Source of the DNA: Streptomyces sp. Ag109_O5-1 | GTDB taxonomy: Bacteria > Actinomycetota > Actinomycetes > Streptomycetales > Streptomycetaceae | Length of the DNA: 64,000 bases | Assembly: GCF_003814875.1 (NCBI RefSeq) | Contig: NZ_RKQF01000001.1 | Span: 310,001-374,000, forward strand | Direction: 5' to 3' | Notes under the pieces: generated by a model | Databases searched by the model: none | The model's input: the letters and a program-made list of their open reading frames with translations, nothing else | Told to the model about the DNA's origin: nothing | Position numbers and translations under genes: made by a program | Part shown: positions 16,688 through 23,892 of the stretch, one piece after another | How the letters are laid out: every line of letters starts with the position of its first letter | How positions within the stretch are numbered: position 1 is the stretch's first letter

Positions 16688-17069
16688 TGATGCCTCCCGA
16701 GCCACTTCGAGCCCCCGAACCGCCTCGCCTTCCCCGTCCGGACGGCCGGGTCGGCCACAGCCGGGCAGGAGAGCACTTCGCCCCGTGCAAGGCCCTTTCA
16801 CCACACCGTTCGAGGGCCTGCCCCTGGACCCGGTCCCTTCGACAGGGAAAGCCGCTCCGCTCGGCTTGATCGCCATGGCTTCCTCCGTCAACTCGGAGTG
16901 GAGGTCACGGTCGGGGCGTAGGCCGTAAGCGCGGTGCCATCGCCCGGGCGCGGGCGGAACCCGTCGTCACATCGGGGGAATCCGGCGGGAATTCACCTGC
17001 TTTCGGACGAGCGAGGTGCGATTCTTCGCTGCAGTCCGATCAGTACCACAAGGGGGAGGTATCACCGTA
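16688..17069. other. intergenic stretch without a supported gene
   Basis: Divergent spacer between the GH127 promoter and the next plus-strand gene. Open frames here have arginine/proline-rich translations with no start context or recognisable domain. The only clear signal is the AGGGGGAGGT Shine-Dalgarno just before the GTG at 17070. Confidence 0.5.
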
Positions 17070-17546
17070 GTGAACCGCATGCGCCCGTCTTTGGAAGTCC
17101 TGGCCGCCGCCGGCATCGTCACCGCCGCTCAGCTGGGGCTGGCCACCGGCGCGTCCGCGCGGGCCGAGGCACCACAGAGCACCGGCTGCCCTGTCGACAT
17201 CGTCTTCCCGAGCCGCTTCTACGTGAACTCGAGCAGCTGGGTGACCGACGGCGGCCTGTACTTCGCCGTCAAGAACAAGAGCGCGAGCACGAGCTTCAAG
17301 AAGGTCACGTTCACTGTGACGGACGTCAAGAACATCCGTTTCGGCAGCGCCACGGCCGAGGGCGGCAAGGTCACCCACAGGACGTCGAAGACGGTGTCGG
17401 TGTACACAACGACGCTGAAGAAGAAGACCAGCCTCGGCGTGAAGGTGCAGACGCATCTGCTGAACACCCGCGCGTACGAGGTGAAGTTCGAGCTGCACGG
17501 CTCGGGGTGGAACTGCGCCGTGGACCAGGGCACCTGGGGCTCCTGA
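17070..17546 (+). CDS. secreted protein with a beta-rich domain, function unknown
   Basis: A 158-residue product. The signal peptide is residues 1-34 (LAAAGIVTAAQLGLATGASA). The mature part of about 125 residues has alternating hydrophobic/lysine beta strands (KKVTFTVTDVKN, TSLGVKVQTHLLN) and two cysteines near its ends (GCPVD and WNCAVD) that could form a disulfide. GTG at 17070 is chosen for its strong Shine-Dalgarno and the signal peptide. No enzymatic family is recognised; the fold pattern suggests a small immunoglobulin-like domain. Confidence 0.6.
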   Translation: MNRMRPSLEVLAAAGIVTAAQLGLATGASARAEAPQSTGCPVDIVFPSRFYVNSSSWVTDGGLYFAVKNKSASTSFKKVTFTVTDVKNIRFGSATAEGGKVTHRTSKTVSVYTTTLKKKTSLGVKVQTHLLNTRAYEVKFELHGSGWNCAVDQGTWGS

Positions 17547-17573
17547 TCCCGGTCGGCCCCTACCCTGGGTGCC

Positions 17574-18440
17574 ATGGTCGACAACGGCGAAGGGCCGGGC
17601 GCGGCGGCCGCCCGGCTCACCGGGCGCCCGGTCTCGGGCGAGCGGGCGCGGTCGGGCAGCCTGGCCGAGGTGACGCTCGCGGGCGGTCCCGCGGTCATGG
17701 TCAAGCGCGGCGACGGCCCGAGCGCGGTGCGGGCCGAGGTGGCCGGGCTGCACTGGCTGGCCGCCGCCGGGGCCGTCGCGGTGCCGAAGGTGCTGGGGCA
17801 CGACGAGCGGTGGATGGTGACCGAGCTGGTCCATGCCGGACGGCCGGACGCCGAGGCGGCGAAGCGTTTCGGCAGCGCCCTGGCCGCCCTGCACACTTCG
17901 GGGGCACCGGCGTTCGGGGCGGCCCCGCCGGACGGACCGCGCGACGCCTGGATCGGCCTCGCCCCGATGCGCAACGAGCCGGGCGGCGACTGGCCGCGCT
18001 GGTACGCCGAGCAGCGGGTGCTGCCGTATCTGCGTACTGCGGTCGACCACGGGACCCTGCGTCCCGGCGAGGCCGCGGCGGTCGAGCGGGTCTGTGAACG
18101 GCTGCCGGAACTCGCGGGGCCGGCCGAGCCGCCCGCCCGGCTGCATGGCGACCTGTGGAACGGCAACGTCCTGTGGGGCGCGGACGGCCGGGTCCGGCTG
18201 ATCGACCCGGCCGCGCACGGCGGGCACCGCGAGACCGATCTCGCGATGCTCCGCCTCTTCGGCTGCCCGTATCTGGACCGGATCCTGGAGGGCTACGAGG
18301 CGGCGACTCCCCTGGCCGACGGCTGGTCTGAGCGCATCGGTGTGCACCAGCTCTTTCCCCTACTGGTGCACGCCACGCTCTTCGGGCGGAGCTACGCCGA
18401 ACAGGCTCTGGCGACATCCCGGACCATCGCGGGCATTTGA
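17574..18440 (+). CDS. fructosamine kinase family phosphotransferase
   Basis: A 288-residue protein of normal family length. The N-lobe lysine is in AVMVKRGDG. The catalytic loop is LHGDLWNGNVLWGADG, and the metal-binding aspartate is in VRLIDPAAHGGHRETDLAM. Fructosamine-3-kinases phosphorylate ketosamines on glycated amines and so allow deglycation. Bacterial members may also act on small ketosamines or free sugars. It follows the secreted protein by 27 bases with no obvious functional link. Confidence 0.82.
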   Translation: MVDNGEGPGAAAARLTGRPVSGERARSGSLAEVTLAGGPAVMVKRGDGPSAVRAEVAGLHWLAAAGAVAVPKVLGHDERWMVTELVHAGRPDAEAAKRFGSALAALHTSGAPAFGAAPPDGPRDAWIGLAPMRNEPGGDWPRWYAEQRVLPYLRTAVDHGTLRPGEAAAVERVCERLPELAGPAEPPARLHGDLWNGNVLWGADGRVRLIDPAAHGGHRETDLAMLRLFGCPYLDRILEGYEAATPLADGWSERIGVHQLFPLLVHATLFGRSYAEQALATSRTIAGI

Positions 18441-18445
18441 CTCCG

Positions 18446-18468
18446 TCACATGCCAGACGAGCATGTGA
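18446..18468. terminator. inverted repeat after the kinase gene (terminator or operator)
   Basis: A perfect 8-bp inverted repeat (TCACATGC / GCATGTGA) with a 7-base spacer, starting 5 bases after the kinase stop. It has modest GC and no T-run, so it is weak as a terminator. It could instead be a regulator site for the graspetide genes, whose precursor begins about 150 bp downstream. Confidence 0.4.
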
Positions 18469-18616
18469 AATCGGCCACGTGCGGAGACGATTCCCCGCTG
18501 GTTCCCAGGTAGTTCCTTAACAAGCTCTTAATTCGGGCTGAGATTACGCAGAGTAAGGAAACCAACCACGCGTTCGAATCGTATAAGTGCATGGAAGAAC
18601 GAAACAGGGAGAGACC

Positions 18617-18808
18617 ATGCAACCGTTCGCGCTCAACTACGCACGCCCCGCAGTGCAGTTGGACGTCACCACTCCGTACGCGTATGACTCCGGACTGCAG
18701 TTGAACGTTCTCCACGATGGCCGGATCGCAGCCACCGATCACGCAACGCTCAGAGCCCTGGGGACGACGACCTCCACCGCCGGCTCCAAGACGCACTTCG
18801 ACGACTGA
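18617..18808 (+). CDS. graspetide (ATP-grasp-modified RiPP) precursor
   Basis: A 63-residue precursor starting at ATG 18617 behind AGGGAGAG. The leader has the conserved block MQPFALNYARPAVQLDVTTP, then YAYDSGLQLNVLHDGRIAA, characteristic of the putative ATP-grasp target RiPP family (TIGR04186, SAV_5884 system). The C-terminal core LGTTTSTAGSKTHFDD is rich in Thr/Ser hydroxyl donors and ends in two aspartates, as needed for omega-ester rings. The ATP-grasp ligase begins 15 bases downstream. The usual third gene, an isoaspartyl-type methyltransferase, is absent. Confidence 0.85.
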   Translation: MQPFALNYARPAVQLDVTTPYAYDSGLQLNVLHDGRIAATDHATLRALGTTTSTAGSKTHFDD

Positions 18809-18823
18809 GCGCGGACCCAGACG

Positions 18824-19807
18824 ATGACCGTGCTCATCCTGACCACTGACGAGGACGTGACGGCGGACATGGTGGTCCTCCGGCTGCACGAGGCCTCCGT
18901 GCCCGTCGTCCGCCTCGATCCTGCCGATCTGACCAGTGGTGTGGCCCTGTCGGGCGAGTATGTGCAGGGCGTCAGCCGCGGGCATCTGTCCGTGAACGGA
19001 CGCCTGGTGAGCATGAACGGCCTGCGCTCCGTCTGGGTGCGCAGGCCCGGAGTCGCGGCCGCCCGGGCCGCCCAGCCGTCCGACTGGCTGAGCGAGGAGT
19101 CCTCGCAGGCGCTGTACGGCATGCTGCGCGGGACCGACGCACGCTGGATGAACCATCCGGACGCGGCCCGCCAGGCCCGGCACAAGCCGTGGCAACTGCG
19201 GCTGGCGCAGCGCAGCGGGCTCGCCGTGCCCGCGACGCTGATCACCACGTTTCCGCAGGCGGCCCGGGAGTTCGCGGAGCGGTTCCCGGACCTGGTGGTG
19301 AAGCCGGTGTCGGGCGCGCATCCGCAGGAGCCGCCGCGGGCGGTGCCGACCAGCCGGGTGGCGCCGGACGCCGACTTCGCGGCGGTGGCGTTCGGCCCCA
19401 CGCTGCTCCAGCGGCGGGTCGCCAAGCGGGCCGACATCCGGCTGACCGTGGTCGGCGGCACACTGCTCGCCGCCCGCAAGCCGGTGCACCCGGACGCCCA
19501 TCCCGACGACGTGGACGTCCGGTTCGCCCCGTCCGTCTCTCCCTGGCTCGCGGCTGACGTGCCGCCGCGAGTCGCCGAGGCTGTTCTCACGTATATGAAG
19601 GACGCCGAACTGGCCTACGGTGCCTTCGACTTCGCGGAGGACGCCGACGGCATCTGGTGGTTCCTGGAGTGCAACCAGTCGGGCCAGTTCGGGTTCGTCG
19701 AGATGGACACCGGGCAGCCCATCGCCGAGGCCATCGCCGACTGGCTGGCGACCGGCACCGCGCAGGGTCGGTCGTATGTCAACGGCGGTCGGAGCACGAC
19801 GCGTTGA
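18824..19807 (+). CDS. ATP-grasp ribosomal peptide maturase (graspetide ligase, SAV_5884 type)
   Basis: A 327-residue protein. The N-terminal pre-ATP-grasp domain includes RSVWVRRPGVAAARAAQPSDW. ATP-binding elements are LVVKPVSGAHP and LLQRRVAKRADIRLTVVGG, and the metal-binding C-terminal block is YGAFDFAEDADGIWWFLECN followed by QSGQFGFVE. These enzymes activate Asp/Glu carboxylates as acyl phosphates and form ester or amide crosslinks with Thr/Ser/Lys in the partner core. The adjacent precursor has a Thr/Ser-rich, DD-ending core, so macrolactone formation is predicted. Confidence 0.87.
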   Translation: MTVLILTTDEDVTADMVVLRLHEASVPVVRLDPADLTSGVALSGEYVQGVSRGHLSVNGRLVSMNGLRSVWVRRPGVAAARAAQPSDWLSEESSQALYGMLRGTDARWMNHPDAARQARHKPWQLRLAQRSGLAVPATLITTFPQAAREFAERFPDLVVKPVSGAHPQEPPRAVPTSRVAPDADFAAVAFGPTLLQRRVAKRADIRLTVVGGTLLAARKPVHPDAHPDDVDVRFAPSVSPWLAADVPPRVAEAVLTYMKDAELAYGAFDFAEDADGIWWFLECNQSGQFGFVEMDTGQPIAEAIADWLATGTAQGRSYVNGGRSTTR

Positions 19808-19854
19808 CGGACTGGGCGTCGGTGTGGAACAGAGCACGGAGAAAGGAACGGGAG

Positions 19855-20742
19855 ATGCGCATCGGACTGCTGGGGACCGGTCCCTGGGCACGGGCGGCGT
19901 ACGCCCCCGCGCTGGCGGGGCACGGTTCGCTGGACTTCGCCGGGGTGTGGGGCCGCCGCCCGGAGGCCGCGGCGGAGGTGGCGAAGGAGTACGGCGTCCG
20001 GGTGTACGACGACGTGGACGCGCTGTTCGCCGACGTCGACGCGGTGGCGGTGGCGCTGCCGCCGGCCGTACAGGCGGAGCTGGCGGTGCGGGCGGCGGAC
20101 GCGGGGCGGCATCTGCTCCTTGACAAGCCGCTGGCGATCGGTGTCGCCGAGGGGCGGGCGGTGGTGGAGGCGGCCGAGCGGGCCCGGGTCGCCTCGGTGG
20201 TGTTCTTCACCACCCGGTTCCAGCAGGAGCCGGAGGCGTGGATCGGTGAACAGGCCTCCACCGCCGGGTGGTTCACGGCACGGGCGCAGTGGCTGGGCTC
20301 GGTGTTCACCGGCGACAGCCTGTTCGCCGAGTCGCCGTGGCGGCGGGAGAAGGGCGCGTTGTGGGACGTGGGTCCGCACGCCCTGTCCGTGCTGCTGCCG
20401 GTGCTGGGCGACGTACGGCGGGTGGCGGCCGCCGTACACGGCCCGGCGGACACCGTCCATCTCGTCCTGGAGCATGCCACCGGGGCGTCGAGTACGGTGA
20501 CGCTGAGCCTCACCGCGCCCCCGGCGGCGGCCGGGGCCGATGTGGAGCTGCGGGGCGAGGCGGGGGTGACGCTGCTGCCGAGGAGTGCGGAAGGAGCGGT
20601 CCCCGCCCTGGCCCGGGCCGCCGACGCCCTGCTCACCGCCGCGCACACGGGCCGCGCCCACCCCTGCGACGCCGCGTTCGGTCTGCGGGTGACCGAGATC
20701 CTCACGGAAGCGGAGACCGTACTGGGCAAGGACGTCGGTTAG
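19855..20742 (+). CDS. Gfo/Idh/MocA-family NAD(P)-dependent oxidoreductase
   Basis: A 295-residue protein. The N-terminal Rossmann fold begins MRIGLLGTGPWARAAYAPAL, and the family EKP-like motif appears as LLLDKPLAIGV. A C-terminal alpha/beta domain includes LWDVGPHALSVLLPVLGDV. ATG at 19855 has GAAAGGAACGGGAG before it. The substrate is unknown; such enzymes usually oxidise or reduce sugars or cyclitols. It follows the graspetide ligase by 47 bases on the same strand, so read-through transcription is possible, but this family is not a usual part of graspetide clusters. Confidence 0.8.
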   Translation: MRIGLLGTGPWARAAYAPALAGHGSLDFAGVWGRRPEAAAEVAKEYGVRVYDDVDALFADVDAVAVALPPAVQAELAVRAADAGRHLLLDKPLAIGVAEGRAVVEAAERARVASVVFFTTRFQQEPEAWIGEQASTAGWFTARAQWLGSVFTGDSLFAESPWRREKGALWDVGPHALSVLLPVLGDVRRVAAAVHGPADTVHLVLEHATGASSTVTLSLTAPPAAAGADVELRGEAGVTLLPRSAEGAVPALARAADALLTAAHTGRAHPCDAAFGLRVTEILTEAETVLGKDVG

Positions 20743-21112
20743 GCGTCGGCTTCGGCTTCGGCTTCGGCTTCGGCTTCGGCTTCGGCTTCGGCTTCGGCTT
20801 CGGCAAACGGTTCGACGCTCCATCTGAACCAGGCCCGGTTCCCCTCGATGTGCAGCAGGAACTCGGGGACCGGGCCGTCCGGTGAGATCAGCGAGACCCG
20901 GCGGCTGATCTCGGCATGGACACCTCCTCCCACGCTTCCCAGTCCTCGTCCTCCGCCAGCACCAGCTCCCGGGCGAACAGGTCCCGGACGCCGGCGAAGC
21001 CGGGTCCGGCGGTGAAACCGCCCGACAGCCAGGGGAAGTCGGCCTCGTCGATGACGATCTCGCCGACCGCCTCCCGACCGCCGCGCACCTGCCAGACACC
21101 ACCCTCGAACAC
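20739..21112 (-). pseudogene. conserved hypothetical gene with a frameshift and an (Ala-Glu)n tail
   Basis: From ATG 21112 one frame encodes an acidic alpha/beta segment (DEADFPWLSGGFTAGPGFAG and DLFARELVLAEDEDWEAWEE), then drifts into SMPRSAAGSR and stops. The next frame supplies the evident continuation (HAEISRRVSLISPDGPVPEF, then NRAWFRWSVEPF). Removing two bases or adding one near 20925 would join them into a protein of about 120 residues. The C-terminus is an alternating Ala-Glu run encoded by a hexanucleotide repeat. No function is recognised. The frame break is either a mutation or a sequencing error. Confidence 0.6.
20748..20804 (+). repeat. (GGCTTC)9 hexanucleotide microsatellite
   Basis: Nine perfect tandem copies of GGCTTC plus a partial copy, directly after the convergent oxidoreductase stop. 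On the minus strand it encodes the Ala-Glu tail of the frameshifted hypothetical gene. The repeat length is a multiple of three, so copy-number slippage would keep the frame. Confidence 0.9.
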
Positions 21113-21159
21113 CGTGCCGTCCCCTCCCCTCCGCTGCCGGTCACCGCGCTGTCAGCATG

Positions 21160-22068
21160 TCACCCGGCACCGACATCGTCCGCGGCCCGGAAGTTCACCC
21201 GCTCCCGGACCACGGGGTAACCCGCCCTGGCGAAGTGCCCGGCCATCGGGAAGTTGCCCTGGTCGGTGGCGGCGGCGATGAACTCGGCGCCCTGTTCGAC
21301 GAGGAAGTGCGTGCACTGCGCCAGCAGGTCGTAGGCGTAGCCGTGCCCGCGCTGCTCGGGCAGGACACCGATGAACCCGATGCACGGCCCCGCCGGGTTG
21401 CGCGCGGGGATGTGGATGCCGACCGGCTCCCCCGCCGGCGTGCGGGCGATCTGCCACCACTCACGGGGCGAGGGCATCCAGTGGAAGATGTCCAGCTCCT
21501 CCTGGGCCGCCAGGTCCACTCCCCCCTTTGCGATGGCGCGGCGGGCGTGGGCGTCCAGGGTGACGGAGTGGATACGGCGCAGAGCGTCGAAGAACACCGC
21601 GTCGTCAGGTTCGGCGGTGAAGACCAGGCGGCCGGGCCGCTCGGGCAGGGCGCACCGTGTCGTCCATCGGTAGAGGTAGCGCTCCACCAGGAGCTCGTAG
21701 CCGGCCTTGCCGACGGCGGTGAAGCAGGTCTCGGCGGCCGTGCGCGTCCCAGCTGTGTCGCGCCAGCCAGGGGGCAGGTCGAGTTCCACCTCGTCGGTGT
21801 GCCAGGGCGCGCTGCGCAGCAGTTCGGCGCCGGCCTCCTCCTCGCCCTCGGCCACGTCGAACCAGTTGATCAGGAGCGGCTCGGTGTCCTCGGGCCTGCC
21901 CCACCAGGCGGCGCGGGCGACCACCCGTCCGTCGCGCAGGGCGACGCGCTGCCACTCGGGACGGAATCGGGTGCGCTGGTGCTTCTCGCGCATGTACAGC
22001 GGGTCGGGCATGGCGTCGAACAGCTGAGCGGTGCTGTCGTCGAGCGTGCGGATGACCGGATCGGTCAC
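21160..22068 (-). CDS. GNAT-family N-acetyltransferase
   Basis: A 302-residue protein, larger than a single GNAT fold. The N-terminal ~150 residues are a degenerate domain. The C-terminal half has the acetyl-CoA-binding elements CIGFIGVLPEQRGHGYAYDL (motif A, with QRGHGYA as the pyrophosphate loop) and the final AATDQGNFPMAGHFARAGY block. The substrate is unknown. The frameshifted hypothetical gene follows on the same strand. A 15-codon open frame with a strong Shine-Dalgarno lies 55 bases upstream. Confidence 0.75.
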   Translation of the reverse strand: MTDPVIRTLDDSTAQLFDAMPDPLYMREKHQRTRFRPEWQRVALRDGRVVARAAWWGRPEDTEPLLINWFDVAEGEEEAGAELLRSAPWHTDEVELDLPPGWRDTAGTRTAAETCFTAVGKAGYELLVERYLYRWTTRCALPERPGRLVFTAEPDDAVFFDALRRIHSVTLDAHARRAIAKGGVDLAAQEELDIFHWMPSPREWWQIARTPAGEPVGIHIPARNPAGPCIGFIGVLPEQRGHGYAYDLLAQCTHFLVEQGAEFIAAATDQGNFPMAGHFARAGYPVVRERVNFRAADDVGAG

Positions 22069-22122
22069 GGAATCCTCCGGGATGCGTGCTGCGGGGCGCG
22101 CTCCCGGGTCAGTTCTGACCTG

Positions 22123-22170
22123 TCACGCCCGGAAAACGGGGAGGGAGCGCTGGATGGGTGTGATGAACAC
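22123..22170 (-). CDS. 15-residue upstream ORF (possible leader peptide) before the GNAT gene
   Basis: GTG 22170 is preceded by GAAGGAGGCGAGTGCC, a near-ideal Shine-Dalgarno at 8 bases, and encodes MFITPIQRSLPVFRA before TGA. It ends 54 bases before the GNAT start and is on the same strand. No family is recognised. The strong ribosome site with so short a frame suggests a leader peptide or regulatory uORF rather than chance. Confidence 0.35.
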   Translation of the reverse strand: MFITPIQRSLPVFRA

Positions 22171-22332
22171 GGCACTCGCCTCCTTCCGTCCGGTCTCGGG
22201 CGTGCGTTCGTACGTTAGGGGCCCGGCCCGGCCGCGTCCACGGGTTTTCCCGCGACGGCACTGCAAGATCGGGACAGGTCGTTCCAAGACCGGGGCAGGC
22301 CGGGTGTCCGGGCACGGGCGTAGCTTAGGGAT

Positions 22333-23430
22333 GTGACTTCGGTGCGCGGCTGGTCGTCGCGTGGCTACCGGGACGGACGTGGCTGGCTGCAGGGTGCGCC
22401 GCCGCCACGGTGGGTCCGGGTGCTGCCCGTCGTGCTGCTCGCAGGCGTGACCGTGGCGACGCTGCTCAGCCCCAACGGTCATGACTTCGGGTTCCTCCTC
22501 GGCGCCATACCGCCGCTGGCCGTCCTGTCGTACGGTCCGCTGGCGACGGCGATGCTCGGCTGTCTGGTCGTATTCCTGCTCAACGTGCCGGCCACGCATC
22601 TGAACCAACCCGGCCAAACCGATCTGCTCACCGTCACGTTCGTCGCGGTACTGAGCGTGTTCGTGTCCTACGTGCGCAGTCACCGGGACGCCCAGCTGGT
22701 CACCGAGCGGGCGGTGGGCGAGGCGGTGCAGCGAGCGGTGCTGCCGCCGCTGCCGGACCGGGTCGGGACGGTGGGGTGCGCGGGTCTGTACCGGGCGGCG
22801 CAGCACGGGACGCTGGTCGGTGGCGACTTCTTCGACGTGCGGAACGGGCCGTACGGGGTGCGGGCGGTGATGGGGGACGTACGGGGGCACGGGCTGGCCG
22901 CCGTCTCCACGGTGGTGTCGCTTCTGGGGGCCTTCCGGGAGGCCGTCCTCGACCAGCCGGACCTGGAGTCGGTGGCGGCGCGGATGGACCGCAGGCTGGC
23001 GGTGGACTCGGCCGGCGTACCGAACGCGGAGCTGTTCGCCACGGCCCTGCTGCTGGAGTTCTCCGCCGATCTGCGGTCCGTGCGGGTGGTGGCCTGCGGT
23101 CATCCGGCGCCCGTGCTGCTGCGGGACGGGCGGGCCCAGGAGCTGGCCGTCGTGCCGGGGGCGCCGCTGGGGCTCGCGCTGGCGGGGGCGGAACCGCCGA
23201 AGGAGGTCACGGTGGAGCTGGGGCGGGGAGACCGGCTGTTCCTCGCCTCGGACGGGGTCTGGGAGGCACGCGACGGATCAGGAGACTTCTATCCGCTTCC
23301 GGAGCGGCTGGCCGGGTTCTCCGGCGCGGACGCGGCCGCGCTCGCCGAACTGGTGTGGGCGGACCTCGCCGGGCACTTCGAGGTGCGCGACGACGCCACC
23401 ATGCTCGTACTGGCGCCCGCCATCCGCTGA
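22333..23430 (+). CDS. membrane-anchored PP2C (SpoIIE-type) serine phosphatase
   Basis: A 365-residue protein. Three or four N-terminal membrane helices (residues ~28-115, for example VLPVVLLAGVTVATLL and AMLGCLVVFLLNVPA) are followed by the phosphatase domain from about 135. Metal-binding motifs are LVGGDFFDV, MGDVRGHG, ACGHPAPVLL, FLASDGVWEA and RDDATMLVL. There is no sensor or ATPase domain. These enzymes dephosphorylate anti-anti-sigma factors in partner-switching stress signalling. No cognate anti-sigma gene is next to it, so it may feed a distant network. Confidence 0.87.
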   Translation: MTSVRGWSSRGYRDGRGWLQGAPPPRWVRVLPVVLLAGVTVATLLSPNGHDFGFLLGAIPPLAVLSYGPLATAMLGCLVVFLLNVPATHLNQPGQTDLLTVTFVAVLSVFVSYVRSHRDAQLVTERAVGEAVQRAVLPPLPDRVGTVGCAGLYRAAQHGTLVGGDFFDVRNGPYGVRAVMGDVRGHGLAAVSTVVSLLGAFREAVLDQPDLESVAARMDRRLAVDSAGVPNAELFATALLLEFSADLRSVRVVACGHPAPVLLRDGRAQELAVVPGAPLGLALAGAEPPKEVTVELGRGDRLFLASDGVWEARDGSGDFYPLPERLAGFSGADAAALAELVWADLAGHFEVRDDATMLVLAPAIR

Positions 23431-23434
23431 GGCC

Positions 23435-23875
23435 TCAGCCCACGTCCCAGAGGAAGCGGTGGGTGTGGATGCCGAAGTACGGGAAGGACTGGACCTCGCG
23501 TACGCCCTCGACCGGCCGGACCACGTCGTTGACGAAGTCCAGCAGGTCCTTCGGGCCGGGCGTGACCACCTCCGCGAACAGGTCGAAACCGCCCGAGGTG
23601 AAGACGGAGTAGACCACCTCGGGGTGGGTGGCGAGGGTGTCGGCGACGGCACGGGGGTCGCCGTCCACGGCGATGCCGAGCAGCGCCATCGCCTGGCCGC
23701 CCATGGCCATCGGGTCGGTGACGCCGACGACCTGGACGGCCCGCGAGTCCAGCAGGCGCTGCAGCCGCTGCCGGGCCGCCGAGGCGGACAGGCCGACCTT
23801 CGGGCCGAGGTCGGCGTAGGCGATACGGCCGTCGGTCTGGAGTTCGCGCAGGATGGCCCGGTCGATGTCGTCCAT
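23435..23875 (-). CDS. Lrp/AsnC-family transcriptional regulator
   Basis: A 146-residue protein starting MDDIDRAILRELQTDGRIAY at ATG 23875. The N-terminal HTH (residues ~5-55, VGLSASAARQRLQRLL) is followed by a RAM/AsnC ligand domain (VVYSVFTSGGFDLFAEVV). Family length is normal. It follows the aminotransferase gene by 17 bases on the same strand, so the two are probably co-transcribed. The regulator likely controls that gene in response to its amino-acid or amine substrate. Its 3' end nearly touches the convergent phosphatase gene. Confidence 0.87.
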   Translation of the reverse strand: MDDIDRAILRELQTDGRIAYADLGPKVGLSASAARQRLQRLLDSRAVQVVGVTDPMAMGGQAMALLGIAVDGDPRAVADTLATHPEVVYSVFTSGGFDLFAEVVTPGPKDLLDFVNDVVRPVEGVREVQSFPYFGIHTHRFLWDVG

Positions 23876-23892
23876 GTGCCCCGCCCTCTCGC

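Noticed and set aside
16384..16869. Plus-strand open frame over the GH127 promoter
   Set aside because: It has no domain, no start context and an arginine-rich translation, and it overlaps the well-supported GH127 gene and promoter.
18480..18560. PHO-box-like TTAACA/TTAATT repeats before the graspetide genes
   Set aside because: The GTTCAC core and 11-bp periodicity of PhoP sites are not met.
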